Source: Opitutus sp. GAS368 (GTDB taxonomy: Bacteria; Verrucomicrobiota; Verrucomicrobiia; Opitutales; Opitutaceae). Taken from it: 35,058 bases of DNA. The stretch covers positions 1-35,058 of the forward strand of contig CAMAXB010000002.1 in assembly GCA_945862035.1 (NCBI GenBank). Direction: 5' to 3'. A program made the position numbers and the translations under genes. The stretch's first letter is position 1. The number at the start of each line of letters is the position of its first letter. Under the pieces are notes generated by a model. That model saw only the letters and a program-made list of their open reading frames with translations. It had not been told where the DNA came from and searched no databases. Shown here one piece after another: positions 7,450-14,967 of the stretch.

Positions 7450-8580
7450 GTGATGCCGCTCGTGTTGCGTTGCGTGCCCCTGCTCTTGGTTGCCGCGCTG
7501 GCGGCCCCGGCCCTGTCGGCGCAGTCCAAGGCCGCCGCCGCTCCTGCCAACCGCGAGGCTGTCCCGTTTCAGCAGAGCCGCCCCGCCTATCCCGAGTCGC
7601 TCCGTACCTATCGAATCCGTGGTGAGGTCCGGCTCGCCTACGACATCGACGCGGAGGGGTATGTGCAGAATCTGCGCGCCACGTATGCGACGCACCCCGA
7701 TTTCCTGCAGCCCGCCCTCGACGTGGCGAAGGGCTGGCGCTTCCGCCCCGCCCGCAAGGACGGAAAGCCGGTGTCCTCAAGTCGCGAGGAGTCGGTCTTC
7801 ACCGACGTTCTCACCCCGGGCTTGGAGGCCTTCGAAATTCCTGCCGTGGCGGTCAAGGACCTGCCGGAATCCCTGCGTTATGACCGGCCGCCGTCGATTC
7901 GCACGCTGGTGCCGGTGGTCTATCCTTATGAGCAATTGCTCGCGAACAAGCGCGGCGCGGCGCAGGTGGCGTTGATCATCGCCCCGGACGGATTGACGCG
8001 TGAGCTCCGGGTGCGCGCCGCCTCGGAACCTGCCTTCGGCCTGGCGCTGGCGGCGGCGATGGAGGCCTGGGAGTTCGAACCGGCGGTCAAGAACGGCGCG
8101 CCCAGCGGTGCGATCCTGACCCGGGGCCAGGAGTTCAAGGTGGATGGTGAAGACCGGCTGGTCAGCGACGGCACCCGCCGGCTGCTGCGGATCCTTTCCT
8201 CCGAAAATCCCGCCATTGTTGATCTCTCCGCGCTCGACGCCTCACCCGAGCCACTGGAGCGCGTTCCGCCGGTGTTTCCGCAGAAGCATGCCGGCAAGGA
8301 TGGCACCACGGAAGTTGAATTCATCATCGATCGCGAGGGCGTGGTCCACCTGCCTCGTATTGTGTCGGCCAGCGAGCCGGAGTTTGGCTGGTCCGCCGCC
8401 ACGGCCGTGGTCCGCTGGAGATTCGCGCCGCCCATCAAGGCGGGGGAGCCGGTGGACGCGCGGGTGCGCGTGCAACTTGATTTTCGTGCCGCCGAACCGG
8501 CGCCGGCGGCCGAAACCCCGCCGACCCCGACCGACCCTTCCTCCCCGGCGCCGGCGGCCGGGTCCCCACCCCCGGCCTGA
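7450..8580 (+). CDS. Secreted protein with three TonB C-terminal-like domains (paralogue B)
   Basis: The 376-residue product begins GTG-ATG, so either 7450 or the ATG at 7453 starts translation; 7453 is the more natural choice. A signal peptide ends at ALSAQ near residue 25. Three TonB_C-like domains follow in the same order and spacing as in the gene at 6249, with shared landmarks such as YATHPDFLQPA, RPPSIRTLVPVVYPYE and EFIIDREGVVHLPRIVSAS. A Pro/Ala-rich tail of about 35 residues (AAETPPTPTDPSSPAPAAG) is unique to this copy. The gene lies 109 bases after paralogue A and may be cotranscribed. Confidence 0.85.
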   Translation: MMPLVLRCVPLLLVAALAAPALSAQSKAAAAPANREAVPFQQSRPAYPESLRTYRIRGEVRLAYDIDAEGYVQNLRATYATHPDFLQPALDVAKGWRFRPARKDGKPVSSSREESVFTDVLTPGLEAFEIPAVAVKDLPESLRYDRPPSIRTLVPVVYPYEQLLANKRGAAQVALIIAPDGLTRELRVRAASEPAFGLALAAAMEAWEFEPAVKNGAPSGAILTRGQEFKVDGEDRLVSDGTRRLLRILSSENPAIVDLSALDASPEPLERVPPVFPQKHAGKDGTTEVEFIIDREGVVHLPRIVSASEPEFGWSAATAVVRWRFAPPIKAGEPVDARVRVQLDFRAAEPAPAAETPPTPTDPSSPAPAAGSPPPA

Positions 8581-8637
8581 GTCGCCCGCGATGATTGGCC
8601 GGATCCCTGCTTCACCTGCGACCGGCCTTCACTCGCG

Positions 8638-9048
8638 ATGACCACCAACGTTCTTGTCCCGCTGCCCGGCTTTGTGCTGCCCCCGGATTTGCCCTGGCGG
8701 ATCCGTTTCATTGAACAGGTGGAGGACCACCTCCGGACCATGCAGGCGCAGGGGCACTTCCGCCCACCCCGCTTCTTTGGTTACTATTTCCGCGATGGTA
8801 ACCCGGTGGCGGTCAGCGGGAACTGGACAGTCGCGCTCGAACCCGACCCGGTGCTTTCGCCCGTTCCGCGCGACCTTGATCGCCTCACCTGCGGCCAGTT
8901 TCCAATCACGGCGCAGGCCGGCGAGGATCCTGCGTACCTCCTGATCCATGATCGCCGGGACGGTGCCTGCTGGCTGTGGGGCTTCAGTTACGGGTTTCGT
9001 TTTGTCACGGCCACGGATCCGCTCCTGACCGACGACAGCGGGACGTAG
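8638..9048 (+). CDS. Hypothetical protein, 136 residues
   Basis: I do not recognise the family. The product MTTNVLVPLPGFVLPPDLPW is small, soluble and rich in aromatic residues, with a likely beta-rich core (FGYYFRDGNPVAVSGNWTVAL; split here as FGYYFRDGNP and VAVSGNWTVAL) and a later WLWGFSYGFRF strand. No signal peptide or catalytic motif is visible. It starts 57 bases after the second triple-TonB_C gene on the same strand and could be the last gene of that transcript. A hairpin follows at 9093-9110. Confidence 0.65.
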   Translation: MTTNVLVPLPGFVLPPDLPWRIRFIEQVEDHLRTMQAQGHFRPPRFFGYYFRDGNPVAVSGNWTVALEPDPVLSPVPRDLDRLTCGQFPITAQAGEDPAYLLIHDRRDGACWLWGFSYGFRFVTATDPLLTDDSGT

Positions 9049-9092
9049 GCCGGACTTCGCGCGCGCAGGTTTCGCCGGTGGCACTGGGTCGA

Positions 9093-9110
9093 GAGGGGGG
9101 CTTGCCCCTC
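9093..9110. terminator. GAGGGG/CCCCTC hairpin between convergent genes
   Basis: A six-base perfect stem with a six-base loop lies 45 bases after the stop at 9048, and the next gene comes from the other strand. There is no U-run, so it is a weak intrinsic-terminator candidate. Confidence 0.35.
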
Positions 9111-9301
9111 AAAGCCTGACCGTGATGCGTTGCAGAGCCCTCGACAAAAATGCCCTTTCGTTGGCAGCGATCGATTGGGGCGTCACGACCGTCTGGACCA
9201 TCAGGACCCCCATCCTGCTTCGCGTGCTCGCGACTACGCAGAACCGGAAAACAACCTTATTTACGCCGCCGTCGCAGCCGGGCCGCTGAGGCTCGGTTGG
9301 G

Positions 9302-10255
9302 TCAGCGCACCCGGCTGCCGTACTGGTTGGAGACCGCGAGGGTGGAGAAGTGGGCGAAGGCGATCCGGGCGACATCGGCTACGGGCGACGCGTTTTCCGG
9401 CAGGTACACGGCCATGACACTCAGCACGAAGGGACGGTTCGCCAGTAGCACGATGCCGGTCTGGCATTGGACGCCGCGCACGGAACCGGGCTTGGAGGCG
9501 ATCGGCACTTCGCGCGGAATGCCGCCGCGAAAGCCGCCCCCTGCGAGCTGCCATCCGTCCGCATCCGGCAGCTTGAGGATCTCAATCATCGCCGTACTAT
9601 CGGGAAACCGCTCCCGGTGGATCATTTCCGCCAACTGGGCCATCTCCCGCGGCGTCGAGATGTTCTCGATGTTTCTGCGGGCCGCGCCGGTCGCATCGAG
9701 CATGACGCGCTGCAGCCGGGTATTCGGCAGACCCAAGGACGCCATCAGGGCATTCACCCGTTCCATGCCAACCAGCGCGATGAGCTTGTTGGTCGCGGTA
9801 TTATCGCTGTGCTGGATCATGGCCTCCAAAAGGGCCCGCACGGTCACGGACACCGGCCCCTTGTCGATCTGCTCGTTGAGCCGACCCGATCCCCGGGCGA
9901 CATCGGCCTCGGTCAGCGTGACGTTTGTGTCCAAGCTGAGCTCGCCCGCACGGGCGGCGCGGAACAATTCTACCATGATGGGAATCTTGATCGAACTGGC
10001 CTGAGCAAAGGGAACGTCGGCGTTGATGGCCAGCACCTGTCCGCTGGTGAGGTCGATGGCCATGACCCCCAGCACGCCACCGAAGGTCGCGCCATAATCC
10101 TCCAGTTGTGCCTGGGTCTTCTGCGCGAGCACATCGGACGGGGTGGCTTGGGCCCGGAGGCCGGTCGTCGCGAGGACCAGGCCGCCTACGGCTGCAACGA
10201 CCCGGAACTTGGCGAGCAGGCGGGACGGCGGGGAGAGGGAATGAGACAGTTTCAT
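9302..10255 (-). CDS. Class A beta-lactamase-like serine hydrolase lacking the general-base Glu
   Basis: The 317-residue product has a signal peptide ending near TGLRAQ (residue 36) and a class A beta-lactamase/penicillin-binding fold. Seen: the nucleophile motif SSIK at 87-90, the SDN loop at 140-142 (HSDNTATN), and KPG at 245-247 in place of KTG. The omega loop, residues about 171-192, reads LQRVMLDATG then AARRNIENISTPREM; no E-x-x-L-N is present, so the Glu that deacylates penicillins in true class A enzymes appears missing. The protein may therefore be a peptidase or amidase-like relative rather than a resistance enzyme. It is divergent from the TonB receptor and has a good sigma-54 type promoter upstream (10323-10338, minus strand), which ties it to the receptor. 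Confidence 0.85.
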   Translation of the reverse strand: MKLSHSLSPPSRLLAKFRVVAAVGGLVLATTGLRAQATPSDVLAQKTQAQLEDYGATFGGVLGVMAIDLTSGQVLAINADVPFAQASSIKIPIMVELFRAARAGELSLDTNVTLTEADVARGSGRLNEQIDKGPVSVTVRALLEAMIQHSDNTATNKLIALVGMERVNALMASLGLPNTRLQRVMLDATGAARRNIENISTPREMAQLAEMIHRERFPDSTAMIEILKLPDADGWQLAGGGFRGGIPREVPIASKPGSVRGVQCQTGIVLLANRPFVLSVMAVYLPENASPVADVARIAFAHFSTLAVSNQYGSRVR

Positions 10256-10322
10256 GAGCGGAGAGGTGGCGGGAAGGCCAAGGGGTCACGCAAATAGGGG
10301 GCAACGAAGACAGGTTTGCTTA

Positions 10323-10338
10323 GCAAGCGTCGTTCCTA
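10323..10338 (-). promoter_or_regulatory. Sigma-54 (-24/-12) promoter of the serine hydrolase gene
   Basis: On the minus strand AGGAACGACGCTTGCT shows GG, ten bases, GC. It matches the consensus TGGCACGNNNNTTGCW at the GG, at ACG and at all of TTGCT. Transcription would begin near 10311, giving a leader of about 56 bases to the ATG at 10255. Confidence 0.6.
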
Positions 10339-10434
10339 GGGTATCGGTTCACTGAGATTTGGCAGAAAGTCTCACGGTGTGAGGACAAGGGATAATAAAT
10401 GACTTCATTTTGCGATGCTCCTCGGCGCCTCAGG

Positions 10435-10474
10435 CGGTTGCCTTTAAGGCAACCGTTGTTGCTCACCGACAACG
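10435..10474. promoter_or_regulatory. Paired inverted repeats, candidate activator-binding sites (UAS)
   Basis: Site 1 (10435-10455) is CGGTTGCCTT and AAGGCAACCG around a single T. Site 2 (10454-10474) is CGTTGT and ACAACG nine bases apart. Their centres are 61 and 42 bases upstream of the -24 GG of the receptor promoter and about 109 and 128 bases from that of the divergent gene. Similar sites occur at 16061-16109 and 17473-17510. Confidence 0.6.
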
Positions 10475-10504
10475 ACAAAATTGCCTCCTCCCGTAACGTT
10501 TAAG

Positions 10505-10520
10505 TGGCATGCTCAATGCT
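10505..10520 (+). promoter_or_regulatory. Sigma-54 (-24/-12) promoter of the TonB receptor
   Basis: TGGCATGCTCAATGCT has GG at 10506-10507 and GC at 10518-10519, exactly ten bases apart. It shares TGGCAT-N5-nTGC with the promoters at 16002-16017 and 17541-17556. Expected start of transcription is near 10531, 45 bases before the ATG. Confidence 0.65.
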
Positions 10521-10575
10521 CCATCGAAAAGTGTACCCCGGTATTGTTTGATAATTCAGTAAAAACCAACACCAC

Positions 10576-13500
10576 ATGCATCGCCAAGATCAGGATTCAG
10601 TTTGTCGCCGCTGGGCACGAAAAATCTGCCTAGCGACGGTCGCAATGGGATCCCTCGGCACGGGCCTTTGGGCCCAGGTCGCTCCCCAACCCGCCAGCCC
10701 CGCCGCCCGTCCGAGTACGGGCACCGAAGACGTCATCGAGATGGAGGCCTTCTCCGTCACGGGTTCTAACGTTAAGCGCATGGACCAGGAAAATGTCCTG
10801 CCGGTCACGGTGATGAGCCGCGATGCGATGGACGTGCGCAATGCGCTGACGCCGGTCGATATGCTCACGGCCCTGCCGCAGGTCACGGGTGTGCCGGCGA
10901 ACGAATCACGCTCGGCCTCGGCCGGTGCGCGTGGTGACAACGCCAACATCAACATGCGCGGCCTCGGCACGAATGCCTCGCTCGTCCTGCTGAACGGCCG
11001 GCGCCTTGCCCCGCATCCGATGACGGGCGACCTCGTCGTGAATGTGAATCAGCTGCCCAACCAGGGTATCAGCCAGATTGAGGTGCTGCGCGACGGCGCC
11101 TCCTCGCTCTACGGCTCCGACGCCATTGCCGGGGTCGTGAACTACATCATGCGGACTGATTATCGCGGGGTGCAGATCAAGACCCGTTACGCGACGCCGG
11201 AAGAGCCGGGCGGCTCCCAGCTCCAGGGAACGATCACCTATGGGGCCGACTTCCTCGACGGCCGCCTGCGCTACCTCACGAACTTCGATGTCTTTTTCCG
11301 CGAGGAGCTGTGGCTCCACCAGCGCGAGCAGGGGCGCTTTGCCGACAACTCCTACCGGGCCCCCGCGCCCTTCAACGGGGCGGCAGGTCCCTTCAACTCC
11401 GCGGCAGTTGTTGGTCGCTGGCCCACCTTCCGGGTCGGCACGGCCACGGCCACCAATTATTTCCGTCCGGTCAGCGGCACGCCAACCCTAACCACGGTGG
11501 CGCCGACCCGCGCGGCCAATCCGGAGTACTACAACAACCTGAACGCCTACTCGATGGCGTCCCCCCGCACGCGGCGCATCAACTGGTTCAATCGCGTCGA
11601 GTATGACTTCACCGACACGATCACCGCGTTTGCCGACATCTCACTCTATAAGGCGGACTCCGTCACGATCCGCCAGCCGATCAGCATGAACGCGCCGACC
11701 AGTGACGCGTTTGCGGTCATGTCGGAAAACAATCCCTTCAACCCGTATGGCTCGCGCTTCTTCCACGTCACCGGCGCACCGAATACGGATGGCACCGCCC
11801 GCCTGGTGGGTGCGCCGCGCTCGATTTCCATGCAGGCCCAGCAGATTCAGGATCTCCCGGGTGACCGCATGGAAGTCTCTGCCGGAACCTATCGCTTCGT
11901 GGGCGGCCTCATGGGCAAGCTCACCGACACGTGGTCATGGGAGACGGGTGCCCTTTACACGCAGGTTTACGCGGCCGACCGCGCGCCCTTCAATGTGCGC
12001 GAGAGTCTCTACCACGCGGCGTTGGGTCGCACCGCCATCCCCGGACCAAACGACAACCGCTTCGCGGCTGAGGCCGGCGCGTTCAATCCGTTTGGCTACA
12101 CCTTCAAGGTTCAGAACGGCGCGGTGGTGGCCGACCAGCCCTATGTCAACCCCCAGGGCGTGATGAACACCTTCGTCGATCGCTGGCGCCAGGATGGCCG
12201 CACCGAAGTGGCGAGCCTCGATGCCCGCGCCTCCGGTCGTCTCTTCACGATGTGGGCCGGCGACATCAATGTCGCGATCGGCGGCGAGTACCGAACCGAG
12301 TACTTCCGCTGGGTCCGTCCTTACAATGTGAGCACGCGCAATGACTTCTATGTGTCTTCGCCAATTCCGGACAACACGGGCGACCGTACCGTCACCAGCT
12401 TCTACTCCGAACTGGTGATTCCACTGGTCGCGCCCCAGAACAACATCCCGCTGGCCAATTCCCTCGAGCTGTCCGCCTCGGCCCGTTATGAGAGCTACGA
12501 TGACTTTGGGAACACCACCCGGCCCAAGGTCGGCCTGAACTGGAAGCCGCTGCCCAACATCATGGTCCGCAGTTCCTACAACGAGGGCTTCACTGCTCCC
12601 AGCCTCGCGGATCTCTACTCGCCGCCGTCCTCCACCATCGGCTCGGTCGCGACGCAGATCGACACCTACCGCAATGTCGCGACGAGCGAAGGCGCGTACG
12701 TGACGCTCGCCATCACCTCCGGCAATCCGAACCTGCAGCCGGCCGAGTCCGAGGGCAAGAGCGCGGGCATCGTGATTGATGTGCCATGGGTCCCCGGCCT
12801 CACGCTCACCGCCGACTATTGGGAGATTGATCAGATCGGTCAGGTCGGCTCGCGCAGTGTCTCCCAGCTCTACATCAGCGATGATGTGCTGCTGAAGGCC
12901 TATGTCGCGCAGCAGATCGCCGCGGGCGTCCCGGTCATGTCCATCGACACCGCTAGTGGCACCGCGAACTACCGCGGCGACGTCGGCATCCAGCGCTTTG
13001 CGGCAAATGCCGAGGACGTCGCGCTCTTCGCCGCGTGGAATGCCGCCAATCCCGGCAACCCCCGCGCGGTCGTCGGTCGCGTTCGCGCCACCAACTCGCC
13101 CATCGGCAATCTGGTCTCTGCCACCGCCTCCGGCTGGGATTTCGGCGCAAGCTATAATCTGCCCGAATTGAGCATCGGCCGCCTGTCCTTCACCACGGAC
13201 TGGAGCTACCTGGTCGACTCCTTCTCGACCAACTCGGCGGGGCTCAAACCGGTCATCTCCCTGCGCAAGGGCGTAGGCAGCAACGCCGAGTGGCGGGGCA
13301 ATGGCACCGCGAGCTGGCGCAAGGACAACTGGACGGTGGGCCTGAGCGCCTACTACATCGGCGACTACACCATCGCCAATGTCACCACGACCCAGGCGCT
13401 CTACGAGTCACTCGGTCGGCCCGATTACATCCGCCCGCAGTTCACCGATGGCAACACGCTCTACCGCTACGTCGTGGAGGAAACGCTGTCGTTCAACGGC

Positions 13501-13689
13501 TTTGTTACCTACCGCTTCGGCCGCGGCGCGGATCGCTTCTGGCTGCCGACCTCCGTCCGCCTCGGCGTGTCCAATCTTACCGATGAGGAGCCGCCGCTCT
13601 CCAACGGCAACTTCGGCTATGATCCCGGCGTGCATGCGAATCTCTTCGCCGGCCGCACCTGGAGCATCGAGCTGAACAAGGAGTTCTAA
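10576..13689 (+). CDS. TonB-dependent outer-membrane receptor
   Basis: The 1037-residue product is a TonB-dependent receptor that would import a small substrate across the outer membrane using proton-motive force. A signal peptide ends near GLWAQ (residue 33). A TonB-box-like stretch EMEAFSVTGS lies near residue 56, followed by the plug (VTVMSRDAMD, NINMRGLG, LVLLNGRRL, IEVLRDGASSLYGSDAIAGVVNYI in two parts around residues 165-190) and a 22-strand barrel ending in a terminal aromatic residue (SIELNKEF). The start ATG has no Shine-Dalgarno. A sigma-54 promoter and two activator-like sites lie upstream. Substrate cannot be read from sequence; coregulation with amidohydrolases and a GltS-type transporter suggests an amino-acid derivative or peptide. 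Confidence 0.95.
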   Translation: MHRQDQDSVCRRWARKICLATVAMGSLGTGLWAQVAPQPASPAARPSTGTEDVIEMEAFSVTGSNVKRMDQENVLPVTVMSRDAMDVRNALTPVDMLTALPQVTGVPANESRSASAGARGDNANINMRGLGTNASLVLLNGRRLAPHPMTGDLVVNVNQLPNQGISQIEVLRDGASSLYGSDAIAGVVNYIMRTDYRGVQIKTRYATPEEPGGSQLQGTITYGADFLDGRLRYLTNFDVFFREELWLHQREQGRFADNSYRAPAPFNGAAGPFNSAAVVGRWPTFRVGTATATNYFRPVSGTPTLTTVAPTRAANPEYYNNLNAYSMASPRTRRINWFNRVEYDFTDTITAFADISLYKADSVTIRQPISMNAPTSDAFAVMSENNPFNPYGSRFFHVTGAPNTDGTARLVGAPRSISMQAQQIQDLPGDRMEVSAGTYRFVGGLMGKLTDTWSWETGALYTQVYAADRAPFNVRESLYHAALGRTAIPGPNDNRFAAEAGAFNPFGYTFKVQNGAVVADQPYVNPQGVMNTFVDRWRQDGRTEVASLDARASGRLFTMWAGDINVAIGGEYRTEYFRWVRPYNVSTRNDFYVSSPIPDNTGDRTVTSFYSELVIPLVAPQNNIPLANSLELSASARYESYDDFGNTTRPKVGLNWKPLPNIMVRSSYNEGFTAPSLADLYSPPSSTIGSVATQIDTYRNVATSEGAYVTLAITSGNPNLQPAESEGKSAGIVIDVPWVPGLTLTADYWEIDQIGQVGSRSVSQLYISDDVLLKAYVAQQIAAGVPVMSIDTASGTANYRGDVGIQRFAANAEDVALFAAWNAANPGNPRAVVGRVRATNSPIGNLVSATASGWDFGASYNLPELSIGRLSFTTDWSYLVDSFSTNSAGLKPVISLRKGVGSNAEWRGNGTASWRKDNWTVGLSAYYIGDYTIANVTTTQALYESLGRPDYIRPQFTDGNTLYRYVVEETLSFNGFVTYRFGRGADRFWLPTSVRLGVSNLTDEEPPLSNGNFGYDPGVHANLFAGRTWSIELNKEF

Positions 13690-13801
13690 GTCAGTTCCGC
13701 TTCATCCCCGCCCCCGCCGGCCGCGGACACGCGTCCGCTGGCCAGCGGTTCCGGTACGGGCGCCGTCCATAGAGAATCCGGCAACACCCGTAGCCAGTTG
13801 C

Positions 13802-13960
13802 CCCCGGCCTGCAGACTTACTGAATGTGCGGTCGCCGATTGCCCTCGCCCGCCCGCGCCTCGCCTCCAGCGAGGCGTGGGATCGAGCGGATGACTCCGCG
13901 CTCCTCGGCACCCCGTTCACCGACGAGAACGGGCTCGGCGTGTGGCGGCCAAAGTGCTGA
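13802..13960 (+). pseudogene. Possible relic of a protein C-terminus
   Basis: Between the receptor and the TlpA-like gene, one plus-strand frame without stops reads in its second half SEAWDRADDSALLGTPFTD then ENGLGVWRPKC and ends in TGA at 13958-13960. The end looks protein-like, but no start or recognisable family is visible. It may be the remains of a deleted gene or a chance frame in GC-rich DNA. Confidence 0.25.
13856..13876. terminator. Hairpin downstream of the TonB receptor
   Basis: CGCCTCGC and GCGAGGCG form a perfect eight-base stem with a CTCCA loop, 167 bases after the receptor stop and before a convergent gene. No U-run follows, so termination here is a guess. Confidence 0.35.
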
Positions 13961-13969
13961 TCGCGAGCC

Positions 13970-14881
13970 TCACGGTTTCTTCGCGTCCGCCAGCAGTGCG
14001 TCGATCAGCGGAATCTGTTCGGCCGGATCATCCCCCGGGCGCAGATCCGTGTGCCGGACGCTGCCGTCCGGACCGAGGATCACGCGGAATGGCAGGCGCT
14101 GGATGGCCAGCGCCGCCATGAAGGACTCGTCGCGGGCGACGGCCACCGTGCCGGCGATGCCGCGGGCCTGGGCAAATTCGCCGAGCAGGGTGAGTTCGCG
14201 CGCGGGATCGCCGCGTGTGTCGATGGGTTCGGGCCCGATCCCGCTGAGGCTGCCCTGCAAGGTGGTGATCGCGACAAACGCGACCGGCTGGCCGGCGTAG
14301 TGCGCGGCCAGCTCGCGCACCCGGGGAAACGCGCGCACGCTGGATACAGACCACGTCGCCCAGAAGTCGATCACGACCACCTGGCCACGCAGCGCCTCGA
14401 GGGAGGCGAGCCCGGCGGGTTGCGACCATTGCAGCGGGAGCGCGGGCAGGGGTCGGCCAACAAGGGACGACTGGGCCGCGCGCGCCTGCAGACGCGCTTC
14501 GCGGCGCATCAGGGCGCTGGCGACGGCGAGCCCGGTGTCGGCGTCGGGAAATTCCTCCTGCAGCTGCCGGATGTAGGCCTGCGGCCGCTCCGGTTGATCG
14601 AACAGTTCGATGTCGAGCGCGAGCCGCGTCACGAGGATGTCGGCGACGTCATGCGTCTTCTCCGCCCGATGCTGCTCAAACAGCGCCCCGAGCTCGGTGA
14701 GTTCAGGGGTCAGGGCCGCCTCGGTGTCGTCCCCGGCGGCAACCTTGGCCTGGATTCGAGCGACAATCTCCTCGTGGGCCAGCGCGACGGCCGACGGCGG
14801 CCCGATGGCGTGAGCGCCGGCCGAGGAGGCCAGCAGGCCGAAGAGAAGAGCAATGAGGCCGGGAGCGAAACGCTGCATCAT
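13970..14881 (-). CDS. Secreted TlpA/thioredoxin-like protein without redox cysteines
   Basis: The 303-residue product has a signal peptide (MMQRFAPGLIALLFGLLASS, cleaved near AGAHA), a helical region of about 100 residues, and a thioredoxin fold from about residue 140. The fold shows VVVIDFWATW and a cis-Pro loop (QRLPFRVILGPDG). At the active site, TlpA proteins read W-C-P-P-C; here residues 177-181 read W-S-V-S-S, so both cysteines are serine. The protein cannot be a disulfide oxidoreductase and may act as a chaperone or binding module. It lies 86 bases downstream of the DapB-like gene, separated by a strong hairpin, so it may get only read-through transcription from that sigma-54 promoter. 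Confidence 0.85.
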   Translation of the reverse strand: MMQRFAPGLIALLFGLLASSAGAHAIGPPSAVALAHEEIVARIQAKVAAGDDTEAALTPELTELGALFEQHRAEKTHDVADILVTRLALDIELFDQPERPQAYIRQLQEEFPDADTGLAVASALMRREARLQARAAQSSLVGRPLPALPLQWSQPAGLASLEALRGQVVVIDFWATWSVSSVRAFPRVRELAAHYAGQPVAFVAITTLQGSLSGIGPEPIDTRGDPARELTLLGEFAQARGIAGTVAVARDESFMAALAIQRLPFRVILGPDGSVRHTDLRPGDDPAEQIPLIDALLADAKKP

Positions 14882-14920
14882 GTCAGGCTACGAACCTGCC
14901 GGGCGCCGCGGGCTGTGGCA

Positions 14921-14952
14921 AGGGCCGCCGCCCGGTGCACGGGGGCGGCCCT
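14921..14952 (-). terminator. Strong hairpin after the DapB-like gene
   Basis: Bases 14921-14934 pair with 14940-14952 through 13 base pairs with one bulged G and a GTGCA loop. It lies in the 86-base gap between the DapB-like stop and the TlpA-like start on the same strand. It could terminate or attenuate transcription into the TlpA-like gene. Confidence 0.6.
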
Positions 14953-14967
14953 ACGCGAGAGGCGGAC

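Larger units (their letters stand above)
10256..10575. other. Divergent regulatory region between serine hydrolase and TonB receptor
   Basis: These 320 bases hold no gene. They carry a sigma-54 type promoter for each flanking gene, one at 10323-10338 reading left and one at 10505-10520 reading right, with two adjoining GTTG/CAAC inverted repeats between them (10435-10474). The composition is clearly less GC-rich than the coding DNA. Confidence 0.65.

Noticed and set aside
9109..9213. 34-codon minus-strand frame MGVLMVQTVVTPQSIAANE behind the serine hydrolase
   Set aside because: It looks somewhat protein-like but has no Shine-Dalgarno, no recognised family and lies in a convergent gap; not enough to call a gene.
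14885..14901. A fifth GG-N10-GC match (CGGCAGGTTCGTAGCC, minus strand)
   Set aside because: It lies within 20 bases of the TlpA-like start codon, so transcription would begin inside the gene, and it matches the consensus poorly.
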